NCBI GenBank assembly: GCA_029962745.1
Contig: CM057161.1
Span: forward strand, 3,933,521 to 3,997,520
Length of the DNA stretch: 64,000 bases
Direction: 5' to 3'
Source of the DNA: Echinometra lucunter
Taxonomy: Eukaryota > Echinodermata > Echinoidea > Camarodonta > Echinometridae
Positions 10,623 to 28,479 of this stretch are shown piece by piece (the stretch's first letter is position 1; the number at the start of each line of letters is the position of its first letter). The notes beneath the pieces are model-generated. The model was given only the letters and a program-made list of their open reading frames with translations, was not told where the DNA came from and ran no database searches. The position numbers and the translations under genes are program-made.

Positions 10623-13600
10623 GGAGTATTGCTGTGAATATGAAGAGTGATATACACTGTAGTTGCAAAAGAAAATATTCCATGGTTGATATGCTATACT
10701 AATAATGATGATTATGTATTTGTGAAGGATATCTTTTAAAAAGATGTATTATGTTGATGTAGATGCATTTGAATGCTAAAGTTTTGCAAAGCAATGAGAG
10801 CAGAAAAATTGACAATAAGAAACAATTATGTCCTTTTCAGAACACACAGATTTTATTATTTGAGTTGATATACAGTAAAAAGTAACCCCCCCCCCCCCAT
10901 CGCAACAAAAGATTTTTTAACAGTTTCCGGTAGAGTTTGACGTTAGGAATAACATACTATATGTCTAAGAAAGAAAGAGTTCTGAGCTTAAAACAAACAA
11001 ACAAACAAACAAACAATCAAGTGATCAGCAAACAGCATTTAAAAAACATGCGACTGATCCCTTGACTTGAGGATGTCCACAGGATTGGATGAAAGCATGC
11101 CTACAAAAATTTAAGGTTGGTATAATAGAAGCTTTAACTACATTGATTACCCCCAACCGATGAAAGTTTTCTGCATCATAAACAAAAACATTGGGAATGA
11201 TCCTCTACAAGATATTAGACATCATTCTACCAGGTATTCAAAATTATTTGATTAATGTGAAGGCCTACATGTTAGCCACAGGACATTCTAAGTGGATTGA
11301 ATGGATGTCGTCCAGAAGACTTGTCCACCTGAGGGTCATTCCAGATGTTGTTGTTGTTTTTTTTTTTTTTTGCTGAGAAATCTTTCTTTCACAGTTTTCT
11401 TTTTTAATATTGATAGTTTCATGAAGTAGATCAGCTAATGCCAAATAGATAAATCATCCATTTACTGTAATCAAATATTTATGACCTTGCTTCTCTTATT
11501 GCTTTTATTATTTGTCCTCTGTCTTATTATTATTATACTAATTTTAATGACTTTTTATATTTCAAATGTAAAAATTCTCTTAAGATTTTCTTTCCATATG
11601 GAGAAGTGAGCTTACCACTGTTTATTTTCTGCTCCATGCTTATGTAATTTGTGTTCATCCAGGGTATGAATATATCTTTTAATGTCTATGATATTAAGAG
11701 TAGTTGTCTTCCATTTCCTGCAAAATAAACTTTCGAAGGATATCAAACATTGCTAACCATGTATTCAGATGTGTGTTATTATGTAAAGCATCATTTAAAC
11801 TGTTGAAAAGCTCACTGAGAATATTAAAGTAGGTAGATCATGGAAATGTTGCAGCTGGCTCATATCTTTCTCACATAATTAAAGGGAAGAGGTAACATTG
11901 AATAATGTTTTAAAAATGTCTGATATAGATATTTTCATTTGTTTGTTTTTGAATCATCATCATATTCATAACTAAATGAAATTACGGCTAATGAAATCCA
12001 CCAATGGTGTTGTATGGCCACAACGTTTGTAATTATCAGTGTTGTACCCATGAAAATGAAATTTATTTTTTAGACTAGAAATGATGTTTCCAGTTCCCTT
12101 TAAAGTGCAAGGGAAATATGTACAAAATTGAATAATGTACTTGATTATATATAACCTTAGTAATGGTGATGATTGATTAGAGCCAGTAATGGTGCAGGGA
12201 ACTTTTTACTTCTTTCCATCTCTTTGTGCATGAATTTGGTGAAGATTATTTACAAACATACAGTAAATGTGTTTGAGAAAAAGAAAATATCATTTACTTA
12301 ATTAGCGATACATTGGCTTAGAAGTGCTCTTCAAAGTTTGGTGCATTTATACAGTGGAAACTCGATATCTGATGTAACAATATTCCTAATATAACAAGGT
12401 AATATTCTTGTCCCAGCTCTTTATATTTTATTGTTTTTCAACCCTGATATAACGAGATTCCTGCTATAACAAGGTTAATCTCATGGTCCCAAGGACCTTG
12501 TTATACTGAGTTTCCACTGTAATATTTTCTTGTTGATCATGTTATTATAAGGCGATAATGTTCAAGTGTGTGATTTAGTATGGTATCCTTAAATGCATAT
12601 TTCTTTGTAACTTGTTGTGTAAGTCTTTCTCATCATTCACCCTTAATCAAGTGTTTGATTGCCGCTTCATAGAGAAATGAAGTTCAGTCATTTTTGTTTT
12701 AAATAAATGGTGAAAAATAGAGGCAACTATCATCTGTTTTAGTCTATTTAGTCTTTTTGTAGAACTCGGTTCTGCTTGCTTGCTTGCTTGCTTTTATGTT
12801 TACTTACATTATTTCCATAAGAAAGTCTTTATCATTTCTTTTATTGTGAATATATCATGTGAAAGTCTCAAAGACACCATGAAACATGGGCAAATATCTG
12901 AGTCTTTTATTTTGTGAATTTATAATTGTTTCTTTTGAATGATGCACAGCATGATGTTAAGTCTCAGGGAATTTTTTGTCAATTATGCATTTATTAGACC
13001 ACTTTATTGATGCATGATGTTGATGCTGGTATTGTACGACAGTCAATGCTTTGTTACAGAAGAAAAACAAAATGTGTACTTTTGCATTGTCTGTACAACT
13101 CTGGTCAAAGATCTTATATTTATGTACTTTGAAATATCATGCATTGATATGTCAGACTTATTTAGAGAGTCCACAAAAAACCTATGATGTGACTGGATTG
13201 TGGAAATCCTATTTTCATGCATATTTAAAGTGGTCTAATTTTTTACACAATTAGTATAAAAATGAAAATACACCTGTATTATTGTAAGACTGAAATGGTG
13301 AAATTAAATATGTTGATTTGTCATATTGTATGGTTTACATGTTTTGTGCTGTATTGAATATCATTTATCAAACTGATTGTTCACTGATTGGCCCAAGGTT
13401 TCTCATGTATAATGGAATTCATATTAATATTCCAACTAATTAAATTTCATACTATGTTGAAAGAAAGAGTGTAATTTGAGATATATTTCTGTAATGATGT
13501 CTGGTAGAAATAAATGATATTGCAAAATGTTATTGTGAATACTTGAAATTATTGTAGAAACTGTTTTCCTTGTTTGTAATATTCTTTGAATATAGATAAA

Positions 13601-13990
13601 TGAATGAATTACACCCCCAACCCATATAATGGTACCAGAGTGTATTTCACATGCTATGATTGATATTTGATAAATCTTTATAGCCGAGATTGATTCCACA
13701 GTATTTAGGAAGTACCAAATTACCATCTTCACCATCATAATCACACCGTACACTCGTACAGACAATTGCATAGCATGCCATTTTTTTTTATTTTTTTTAT
13801 TAAGTTGTATTTTTAAATCCAAAATTATGCCATATCCATCTTTTAGTCAGCTTCAAAAGAAGGGTATATGAATATTATACATTCAACGGAAACTTTTGAC
13901 ACTGAATAGAGGAATTTTACGGATAATTTGTGGCATCCAACCGGCATCTAACTTTCTTTATATATCCTTTTTTTGAGGTCTATTTTTAGA
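10623..13990 (+). other. 3' UTR of AtuA-like gene and intergenic space before RBX1
   Basis: No further exon is seen. AATAAA hexamers on the plus strand at 11724-11729 and 12702-12707 are candidate polyadenylation signals for the AtuA-like transcript. I cannot tell which is used. The stretch also holds a poly-C run near 10887, a pogo-like MITE (12352-12519) and an imperfect GCTT tandem near 12773. Confidence 0.4.
12352..12519. mobile_element. Tc1/mariner-pogo-like MITE
   Basis: Ends CAGTGGAAACTC and GAGTTTCCACTG are perfect inverted repeats flanked by TA on each side. The subterminal GATATAAC/GTTATA sequence is typical of pogo/Tigger-type ends. 168 bp, non-coding. Confidence 0.75.
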
Positions 13991-14052
13991 ACAAATACGG
14001 AATAAATTGATATCGATAATTTCCGATCTATTATCGCGATATTGGAAGAAGT

Positions 14053-19206
<5,154 letters not shown>

Positions 19207-19744
19207 TGATAAAGAGGTCCATCTTCTTTTCTCATCTTTGTCATTATGTGTTTATCAGGATAATTGGTCCGGTGACCTGTCATCTCTTTTTGTACATTTG
19301 TAAATATTGTATTGAAAGTAACATGGGTTGGGCAGGAGAGGGGTGAATGAAACTTGACAGTGCCGTATCAAAAGTACCGGTCGTATTTAACAATGGTTTA
19401 AAATTCATATATTTATTAATAAGATACAAAATAAATATGTGTTATCTGTTTAATTCTTTATAGTGGATTTGCTATGGTGGTTATTCCTTGAAATACAGTA
19501 ATAATTGACACAAAAATTACTCTCATTATTTGCCTGTGGAACAAAGGCATATGATTTTATAGTAGTGAAAATTTGAAAGCAGAAATGCATGTCTTGTTTC
19601 TGTGGTGCATCAACATCTTAATATCTACATGCACATTGTATGCCATCTATAAGGGAGTTTAGATATATTTAAACTTTGTTTTTATTTCATATTTATAGCA
19701 AATTCTTTAAATGAATACATAGATCCTAATCAAATAATTGACTG

Positions 19745-20070
19745 CAGGCCCTCTAAGCTCAGCCATTTAAGATCCATTAGAAAGCTGACCTAAGCATCCA
19801 TCAATATTCTTTATCAAAAATGAATAATTCATTTTGTAAGATGTTTCCAACTAGTAGCAGTGACTGAGAGCTGGTCACATGACATGATTCAGTTATGCTT
19901 TAAAGTAGACCATGCATTGTTGGATTAACAGGCATGCATTTGTTTTTTATTAACAACCGTGCATTGGGAAAGTAAATTGCACTCGTGCATCAGTTTGATC
20001 ACATGTTAAATTGAGCAGCATTTACCAATTGATGATCTGGCTAGCGTGTTTATACTGATAATTTCTTCTT
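19745..20070. repeat. dispersed repeat, inverted relative of 7790-8165
   Basis: CCATCAATATTCTTTATCAAAAATG and following bases are the reverse complement of 8060-8125, with CCAACTAGTAGCA shared. Class unknown, boundaries approximate. Confidence 0.5.
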
Positions 20071-20379
20071 CTTCAGCATGTTTCAGGACCAGATACCCAT
20101 TCAATGTACTTTACAATTTACCGTGTATGATCATGTCTGTCACTTAGCCCCAATGTTTATAAACACGCATATGATAGACAGAGCTATGAAGTAGAATCAA
20201 GGGATTGTACCATTTTTTTTTCTTACCCTAGAAGAAATGCCTATCCAGGGGCAAAGGACCAATGAAAAAATCTTGTTTGGGTATGCCTTCTGGACACACC
20301 ATATTTATCCGTATATTTCGAAGACTACCCCCTGTAGATTGATATTTTGTCTGTATTTTCTAATCAGCCTTGCACTGAT

Positions 20380-20780
20380 GTCCAGGCATATTGTAAACTC
20401 TGTTATTTTTGCGCGATTAATTTTTCTCGCTGATTGACTAAAGAACATATTCAGTTTCTTAAATTCGCGCTGCACAGTTACTCGCAAAAGTGCAAGATTT
20501 TATTTGTTATAGCAGTGCATGACAATTGTGTTTCTGCCCCAGCTATAACTCAAAATGGTCACATTAGGACATGAATAACCAGCGCAGCTCCATTTATTAT
20601 TTCACACACATGCTGTCCATTCAATTTCATATGGCAGACACAACTACACAACTGTAGTCTAGGCTGAACACGCATTTAATCAGCTGAAGCGCAATTCGGC
20701 ATCCATTCAAAACAAGCATAACGAATTGTACTAATATTTTCGCGAGTTCTAGAATTCAAAATCCACAAAAATTAATGTAA
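20380..20780. repeat. dispersed repeat (GTAAACTCTGTTATTTTTGCG type)
   Basis: It shares GATTAATTTTTC, CTGCACAGTTACT, AGTGCAAGATTTTATTTG and TTCTAGAATTC in the same order with 25640-25850. Probably a DNA-transposon derivative. The ends were not defined. Confidence 0.5.
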
Positions 20781-21209
20781 CACGATTCTACTTATACAGT
20801 ATTCAAATTGTATGCATGTCATTATTACAGTGGCCTTCACTCTTTGGTTACGTGAACCTGTTGTCCCTGTATTAAACCTATGGGGGATATAAGAATTCAA
20901 TTCACCAGTCAACAGGTGAACAGCTATGGTATTTGAAGATTCATATTTTACTTCTTGAAAATAAATCTGTCAAACCTGTGTTCTAACAATTTTAAAATAT
21001 CTTGGGAAAGGGAATATTTTTGAAAATTAATCTAAGAAAGAATTTATGACTTGTAGTTTGTTGTATTATCCATACTATATTATCTGTACTATTTTGTAGT
21101 TGTACGATGTACACAATTTGACATTATATACCCGTTATTTACATATTGAGGTAATAAACAGTTTCAATCCAAATGACTTATGAATTATTCCCAAACATGC
21201 GTATTAGGT

Positions 21210-21489
21210 GGCTTCCTTTAAACCATCGGGTGATCGCATCATCGCATTACTCAACATTTGTGAATTATAGGCCTTAACTTCCCGAAAGGTAGTGTGTATA
21301 TATACGTTTGTGAAATATACCCCTCTTTTCTACGAAGTATCGGGTTCAAGAAGTGAGTATTAATTATTAAGTAGATTTGCTGTATCAGGTAAACTGGATC
21401 ATACACTTCAAAGATTAGGGCCTACCATTCATGAAAGATTATGTAACACGTGACATGAACGCAATCACCCGATGGTTCGAACTAAGCCT
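21210..21489. mobile_element. 280-bp MITE related to the 5.7-kb element at 54768
   Basis: Ends GGCTTCC..AACCATCGGGTGATCGC and the reverse complement GGCTTAGTTCGAACCATCGG match the terminal sequence of 54768-60513. The inner motif CTACGAAGTATCGGGTTC matches that element's subterminal TTACGAAAGGTCGGGTTC. The flanks GTATTAGGT (21201-21209) and GTATAAGGT (21490-21498) look like a 9-bp duplication with one change. Non-coding; it is probably moved by a partner element. Confidence 0.75.
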
Positions 21490-21743
21490 GTATAAGGTTC
21501 TACATAAACTGATTGCTGGCAGGTTATCATCTGCATTCTGTTCTGGACAATTCTTTTTTTTTTCATTTGATGACAGCAAATATTTTCTGTACTTAGTTTG
21601 TCTTTATTACACAAGAAATTAAATGGTTGAAATCATTTTTGTTGTATCAATGTTATTCTTTTCCACTATGACATTCAGCCTCCTTAGTAGAATAAGCTAT
21701 AATTGGAAGTGTGGTCCTAAATTAGTAATATGTGTAACAATAA

Positions 21744-21830
21744 ATGATGATGATGATGATGATGGTAATGATGTTGGTGATGATGATGATGATGGTGATA
21801 ATGGTGATGATGATGGTGATGATGAAGACA
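21744..21830. repeat. GAT/GGT trinucleotide microsatellite
   Basis: Imperfect (GATGAT)n with GGTGAT variants. The Asp-rich plus frame and His-rich minus frame are repeat artefacts. Confidence 0.85.
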
Positions 21831-22379
21831 AAGCAATGATGAGGATAGATGAATAACAGGGAGTTTAAAAATCATGAAAGTGTATCTGTCCCCTGAAAGA
21901 AACCAACTACATGTAGTGTACAACTATTGAATATGAAATACCCCCCCCCCCCGAAAACTTTACACAATATGTCAGTTGTTAATGGTTATGGAGTTTGAAA
22001 AAAAGGATAACACAAGACCACAATACATGGAAAGGAGCGACAATTTGATTCTTGAACGTCTTTTAGATGAACTTTCAATATATTTTTATAGAAGTAGTAT
22101 TTACAGCTCATATTCTGCATACAGGATAATGGCAAGGAACCCCTAACATACCAGTACGGAACAAAATGTCTATTTGTGATGAGTACAAGTTATCAAAGTG
22201 GGATGTTGGGATAATTGGTTGTGAAATAAATTCCTTCCGTTTCCTATGTCTCATACTTCCATCAACTGCTAAAACAGACATAATGGAAGAAATTAATTTT
22301 ATAATTTATTTTCCATCTCTAAGCAGGCATGGAAACACTATTGTACATGTATGGAAATACTAGTACACTGACAGAATAC

Positions 22380-23880
22380 AAAAAAAACACAAATATTACC
22401 TAGATTTTTTTATTATTGATTTCTTGAGTATATAAATCATCTTTCTTGGAAAAGAAAATATACAACAGGTAATTCATAATTACAATATATTCAAGAATAA
22501 GATACACACATACATCTAGTAAGCTTTGTAGTGACTTTATAAAATGTTGGTGCTTCATTCATATGTATATTGAAGCTTAGTGCACTTTCACAGTATCATG
22601 TACATGTACATGTATGAAACAGCTACAATATCAAACATTGTTGAAATCAAGTTGAAATATGTCAAGAATAGTTTTTAAATTTCAAATATGAGTCTGCTTA
22701 TCATAATGGAGAAGGATAAGAGAGCATTTGGCATTCATTACACCTTTCTTAACATCTGAAATACAAAATTTCTATATGTATTAATATTTTTTTTATATGT
22801 ATTCTTGTTAAACGAAGCTCCCAGAGTTATCGATCTACAAGTGCACCGAACTAACTGCTCACAACAAAGCTCAACACAGAAAGAGTTCAACATCTGAACT
22901 GTATACCTATTGTTAGATGGGCAAATAGTTTTTCAACGGCCAAAAATCCACATTAAAGACTCTTTCAGACATACTGCAGTAGAATGCATTTTAAAAAAGA
23001 AAAATAGCATTTTTGACAGTGTACGGCAAGTGAGGATAACTGATGCAACAAAGGATCTATAAGATACAAAAGGGGGAAAAGCAGTACACTTAAAAAATGC
23101 CACTTTTTTTGGGGGGGGGGGGGAAAGTGGTTTAACACTTTATGCATATGTAAAAAAGGCTTCATAGTGTCTTGGTGCTAATAATTCAGCACTTTTGTCA
23201 AAGTAAAAAGCTTAAAGATTTGATAACATTCCTGCTGAAAAGGACAAAGAATGCGCCACTTACAATGTGTGACTGATCTGTATAGATTTGGATCAGTGAG
23301 TCAGCTCTCATCAAATTTATCAAACAGGAAAATCAAGGTCTCACAAAATGTCAAATAGAAAAATGTTTCTTCAATGTTCAACCATGTTATAAATTGCAAT
23401 CATAAAAAAACACATTTCTGACTCATCCCTGTCAACCCTTATGGAGCAAAATCAGGGCTCCGTGATTGAAGATTACATTTACAACAAAAACTTTGTTACA
23501 TATTCATATTGATTCTTAGGATTTTTCGGTAATATCTATGATCTCAGTATGATTTATGTACACAGTACAATATTAAAAAGAAATCAAGAAGGTTCAATTA
23601 CACATACTAGTCACTTCAAAGACTCTTGTGCAGAAGTTACTGAAAGATACTTGGAAGTGGAATGTAAGCAAAATCTGTGAAAGAGTTCTTCAAAATGACA
23701 AACAACTACTCTTCCAAAGAAGCATAATGAGAATAATTAACAAAAATGTTGGCTAGATCTAGAATTATTTTACAAATTAACATTTTAGCTATAATTTGTA
23801 CAATTTAATATTTTACTATAGCACAAAATAACCTTGAAAAGAAAGAAAAAAAAAAAACCTAACAGTTTAGACATTTCATC
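22380..23880. other. AT-rich intergenic sequence, no gene seen
   Basis: No exon or known repeat recognised apart from a poly-G run near 23110-23123. It could belong to a long 3' UTR of the minus-strand ELMOD transcript, but nothing shows this. Confidence 0.35.
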
Positions 23881-23884
23881 TTCT

Positions 23885-24025
23885 GGGGAGCGTTTCATGA
23901 ATAATCTTGTCAGTGATTTTCACTGACAACTGTTATAAGTTCCTGAAATCCTTGAATCTGATTGGCTGAGAGCAACTTATTTCAGTGAAAATCACTGACA
24001 AGACTCTTCATGAAATGCTTCCCTG
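23885..24025. mobile_element. MITE, GAGCGTTTCATGAA ends
   Basis: Ends GGGGAGCGTTTCATGAA and TTCATGAAATGCTTCCC, with inner inverted TTGTCAGTGATTTTCACTGA segments. The core is TCTGATTGGCTGAGAGC (the reverse complement of CAGCCAATCAGA). It abuts the next element directly. Confidence 0.8.
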
Positions 24026-24065
24026 GGGGGTGTTTTACAAAGACTAAGACTGACTCAAATCACAT

Positions 24066-24561
24066 TTAAAGGCATTGGCTAACTTTGTGAGCAGCTGATT
24101 TAAAAAATTCTCGAACTACGATGAAACATGTGTATGAGTACTTGTATTTATACTCAAAAACCCTGAATCCAACCATAATTTGGAAGGAAAAGCTGTAAGT
24201 TAGATGCAAACCGCGATTTTACTAGCTTTCGTCTCGAGAGACACTGAACTAAGAGGACCGTTTGCGCGAATTAAAAAATACCGTTACTTGCCTTCCGCCG
24301 CGTGATACGCCAATACACACAGTGCGGTCCGTTGAGTCATGTGCGCATGCGCACTCCTTATGTTGGGTCTATGGAACCGACCCTCGTATATTTTTCAAAC
24401 ATTGGTTCACATTTCTAATATTTAATAATACTTCCCGTGGATATTATGCTCTGAAACTTTCACACTGGTATTTTTACACTATAACCCTAATGTTTATCCC
24501 ATGTTTAAGTAACAAAATGAGATTTTTAAAAAATGATAACAATGTTAGCCAATGCCTTTAA
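24066..24561. mobile_element. TTAA-flanked MITE, AGGCATTGG ends (copy 2)
   Basis: TTAA (24066-24069) then AGGCATTGGCTAAC, and GTTAGCCAATGCCT then TTAA (24558-24561). It matches 2497-3143 without that copy's extra 170 bp. Nested in 24026-24822. Confidence 0.8.
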
Positions 24562-24781
24562 CTATAGCCGGCCATTCATGCCACAGTTTGTTTTCACTAT
24601 CGGTCTCTCAAGGGATGTGAAAATCATGGGAACAACTTTGCAGAAACCAACTTTCTTGTTTTCTTCATCAATGAACTATAAAAAAATTGTCAATTCTGCA
24701 TATTTGTGACCATGATTTGCAAATCCTCTGAGAGATCCATGGTGAAAGAAAACAGTGGCATGAGTGGTCAGCCATAGTTAA
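24562..24781. mobile_element. second TTAA-flanked MITE, CTATAGCC-type ends
   Basis: CTATAGCCGGCCATTCATGCCAC and GTGGCATGAGTGGTCAGCCATAG are near-exact inverted arms (see 24562-24584 and 24755-24777). Inside them TTTTCACTATCGGTCTCTC pairs with GAGAGATCCATGGTGAAAG. TTAA follows at 24778-24781, and the left TTAA is the one ending the neighbouring element. Confidence 0.75.
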
Positions 24782-25073
24782 GTGCGATTTAAGTGAATAT
24801 TAGTCTTTGTGAAACACCCCCCGATCTGTCTTGACAAAAGGGGGAATAATTACTTGAAAACCTTCTAGACACATCCATTTTTTTAAACTAAAACTACTAT
24901 CAGTATTATATAAATAAGGTTATCGTTTTCAGGGTAGTATTATACAGAAATCATTGAGATGTCCATATGATTTTCACCCACAAAATAATTTACACAAATA
25001 CAACTCTATTAATTGCACAATAGATCTTATCATTGGTTTTACACCCTAACCTAACATTAGCATCAAAGTCCTG

Positions 25074-25460
25074 AATTCATAAAGGTAGTTTAGATTTAGA
25101 CCATGGTTTATGCATATTTCATGATATAAGTGCGCTTGAATTAGCTTGTACACTTAGAAAGGTCCAATAATGAATACGCATGTACAGCAAAGGGTGCTAA
25201 ATTCACACTTGTTGCTATGGTTTAGACCAAGGTTTATATAAATTAATTTAAATAAACCTAGACTAAATTTACATAAACCGTGGTGTAAACCATAGCAACA
25301 AGCCTGAATTTAGTGCCCTCTGTCATACACGCTCATTCATTATTGGACCTTTCTAACTTTTTAAAATGTACGTGCTAAATCAAGTGCACTCATACCACAA
25401 AATCTGCATAAACCGTGGTCTACCGGTAAATCTAAACCACCTTTGTGAAATTCAGCCTAA
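25074..25460. mobile_element. large foldback element (about 385 bp)
   Basis: The arms run almost the whole length: GTTTAGATTTAGACCATGG against the reverse of CGTGGTCTACCGGTAAATC; GAAAGGTCCAATAATGAAT against TTCATTATTGGACCTTTC; TTGTTGCTATGGTTTAGACC against GTAAACCATAGCAACAAG. The centre is AATTAATTT. It would form a long hairpin if transcribed. Confidence 0.8.
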
Positions 25461-25639
25461 AAAGTTTCAAACTGATATGTACAATATACAGTAACTCGAC
25501 ACATTCTCTGCTGACTACTGCTTCAGGCTTTGTTCCATCAAAGATACCCTACATGGTGCAAGTCAGGGCTGCAATAGGGCTTTAGGTGAGGCTGAGGGTA
25601 TGGTTTAATAAGGTTCGGTATAGTGTTTGACAGCAGATA

Positions 25640-25850
25640 AATCAGAGTTTAACTGGGGGTATACTGTAAACGCTGTTATTTCCACACGATTAATTTTTCG
25701 TGCTGAGCACTGCACAGTTACTTGCAAAGTGCAAGATTTTATTTGATATTTCAATGCATGTGAAATCTTGCCAATATTTTCGAGATTTCTAGAATTCGTA
25801 CTTGAAGAAAAGAGCGCGAAATCAGCAAAAATTATTAAGATTATTTCCAC
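25640..25850. repeat. dispersed repeat related to 20380-20780
   Basis: It shares GATTAATTTTTC, GCACTGCACAGTTACTTGC and AAGTGCAAGATTTTATTTG with the 20.4-kb copy. Confidence 0.5.
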
Positions 25851-26159
25851 ATTTAAAGTAACTTATTGTTTTGGAATGCCAAGTATCACCTTCTTTATTT
25901 CGTGGATCACTATCGTTCTGAAACAAAATTAACAAACATGATGGAATTATAAAAGTTGTATGAAATGAGCAAGGTAAGAAAATATGGTAATTTTACAAAA
26001 TGTAGGGAGTGACATTTGGCTATCCATAACTGACAACTGGCATTCCATAAATCAGAGGACCAAATATGATATAAACATGGAATAAACAAAGCATGCTTCC
26101 ACAAACACAGTGTTACCCAAAAGAGTATTTCTTCTGTAGTCCTGTTCATATTACCCACC

Positions 26160-26625
26160 TATCCATAAGATAGGCGCAAATGATACACCTATTTTAAGAA
26201 TAAGCTTCGGACTGCTGCTAAGAAGAACGGCTCCCTCCGAATATTGCGGTACTTGCTACCTCCTATCTTATGCTTATTTGCGCCTATTTTACGCTTCGAA
26301 ACCTAGTAATATTACCATAATATTACAGATGCCGTTCATATATGCCAGGTATCCGCAATATTACAGTGATATTACTAGGTCTCGAAGCTAAAATAGGGGC
26401 AACAATTACGGCTTGTGCAGTGGAGCGTAACGTCTCTCAAAGGGTTGAACCGTTACCCAATTTCGCAATGAACACTGGGTAACCAGGATGCAATGTGGGA
26501 CTGCGAGAATACCGCAATATTACAGTAATATTACTGTATTTTCCCTGTAATATGAATGGTGTCAACAGGAAATTGCTTACCGATGTGCATCTGTAATATT
26601 GTGGTATTGGGTAATATTACAGATT
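26160..26625. repeat. TAATATTAC-rich inverted-repeat sequence
   Basis: It repeats palindromic pieces such as GGTAATATTACAG, CGCAATATTACAGTAATATTAC, and paired TAGGCGCAAATGA / GCTTATTTGCGCCTA and CTTCGAAACCTAGTAATATT / AATATTACTAGGTCTCGAAG. It is probably one or more foldback or MITE elements, and the edges are unclear. Confidence 0.5.
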
Positions 26626-27035
26626 TTATTCATGACAAAGGTCCACATTTTGTGATTTGGCCTAATATCTTTTGAAGCAAAGCCCGTAACATCATACCAA
26701 ATACATGAGCACAAAGAGCAAAAAATTCTACACAAACTGTGCTCATTTTGGTTCCATCAATATTTGTTGTTTGATGCTGAAAATTTTTAAAAGGAAAATA
26801 AGCATTAAAATCCTTAAATTGGCAATGTGATAGAAAGTTTAAAATCTCCGTTTTCCCCTGCAAATTGGCAACTTTTTGACTTCTCATCGGAATTTCTGTT
26901 AATTCATATCATTTCAGATACATGATGTTTTATAAGAAAAATGTAGCAATAAAATAAAAATGTTGGTGTTGCCAATTTGAAGAATAAAAGCTGATCAAAT
27001 TAGGCTTTAAATAATTCCTGTCACGAATGGGTTAA
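26626..27035. mobile_element. TTAA/CCC-type MITE (copy 2)
   Basis: The right end TCACGAATGGGTTAA (TTAA 27032-27035) is intact and the left end (TTCATGACAAAGGTCCACA) is degenerate. The interior TTGGTGTTGCCAATTTGAAG and AAAGCTGATCAAATTAGG match the copies at 845 (inverted), 37793 and, more weakly, 46006. Confidence 0.75.
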
Positions 27036-28180
27036 CAGGGTTTCTGAGACAGAGGTGTGAAGTCATTCATGTATGTACAAAAGTGTTCTTCCATGGTGCA
27101 ACAATGGTGACAACAGATCAAAAATTCAGTCATTTCCATCAAGTTTACATTTATACTTTGTTGATACTATGTCTGGCTTTGGCAATCCTTTCCTAAATAC
27201 ACAAGTCAAAATATGTTTTTCAAAAAACTCCTCAAATCTGATATATATTTTTCTATCTAGTGTGACAAACTCTAAAATCTACACGCACATCAAACTGTTT
27301 TACATGAGTACTGAATTTTGTGGTATGAATTATGACAAAAGGTTTCAGTGGTTTGAATTTGCATGTGAATATCTTCTAAAAAGATGTGAAAACTCTCCTC
27401 AAATAACATAAGGTATTGATCACTTCAAAGTCAGCTCAATGTTACACACACTTTACTTCAAACACATTAAGTACTTCAAGATATTTCCAAATTGTCAAAA
27501 AATTCAACTCACAATGGACTATTGAAATTCACACAAGACTAATCACAAATTTCATGAAAATGATACATGCCATTCATTTAAATCTTTCTCAAATGACCTA
27601 ATATTGGTCAAAGAGAATTATCCTATACTGATTGAAATAACTAAATCTCAACCAAGGAAGATATTCTATCCACACAACTGGCTAGTATGATTCAGGGTTA
27701 CAATTAAATGTGATTTCAAAATGGTTCAGTAATCATAAAGATAACCCATGATCCTCTTCCCCATGTAAAAACCCTTTGTTTATTGCTTTTCAATGCTTTG
27801 TCTGTAAAGATATTTTGGTGGTGTAGGGTCAGTGATGGTCAATATGACTCCTGAAAAGACTATTGCTCCATTCATACACGTGAATTTATGAAGTAAAATG
27901 ACTGTCCACACACTTCGCTACCGATATAAGAGTAAGATGATTTCTTTTCCCTGCATAATAAAGTTTTACAATCAACTGCTTGACTGGTTTCAAGAAGTAA
28001 GCTGCTTTGTTGGATGTCAAGCCTTGCGCTTAGATTGTCTCACAGTACAATAGAGGCAAGTTTCAGATCTGCTAGGTAGCTGAAAATGACTAATGACATA
28101 TTTTCCTTGCAATATTGGATGTAATTCATTTACCGGTATTTTTGACAAAAAAAAATTCAACCTCTAAGCCATATTACTGG
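27036..28180. other. intergenic sequence, nothing recognised
   Basis: AT-rich with only short fortuitous ORFs. No exon, RNA gene or repeat recognised. Possibly downstream of the ELMOD transcript. Confidence 0.35.
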
Positions 28181-28258
28181 TTGGTTGGTTTGTTTATTTT
28201 ATCTGTTCCATGACATTTGCTTTGGCGACAATTGCTACCACAGAAAATCTACATTTTA

Positions 28259-28371
28259 AGCCAAGCATAAAACCTAACCCCAAACCTAACACTAACCTTA
28301 ATCCTCATCCTCATATTATTCTGAACCAGAACCCTTATCACAACCCTAGCCTTAACCCTAACCCTATGTCT
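28259..28371. repeat. degenerate telomere-like (CCCTAA/AACCCT) tract
   Basis: Runs such as ACCTAACCCCAAACCTAAC and CCTTAACCCTAACCCTA drift around the animal telomere unit. This may be an interstitial telomeric remnant or simply a decayed hexamer repeat. Confidence 0.5.
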
Positions 28372-28479
28372 TCTGAGAAATTAAGACAGGAGCAACTGCT
28401 GCAGGAGCAAAGGTTGTGTCAACATTTTACCTGACTGCTAAGAAAGCATGTTTATGATTGCATGTAAGCAAACAGGGGA

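Larger units (their letters stand above)
19207..21209 (+). other. RBX1 3' UTR and downstream sequence
   Basis: AATAAA at 19430-19435 is a candidate polyadenylation signal about 225 nt after the stop. Another lies at 21153-21158. The stretch holds two dispersed repeats (19745-20070 and 20380-20780) and no further coding sequence that I can support. Confidence 0.4.
24026..24822. mobile_element. MITE with GGGGTGTTTTACAAAGAC ends, invaded twice
   Basis: Outer arms GGGGTGTTTTACAAAGACTA and TAGTCTTTGTGAAACACCCC are inverted repeats. Between ACATTTAA and TTAAGTGCG the element is opened by two TTAA-flanked insertions side by side (24066-24561 and 24562-24781). Confidence 0.75.

Noticed and set aside
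21623..21923. Asp-rich and His-rich ORFs
   Set aside because: (GAT)n microsatellite.
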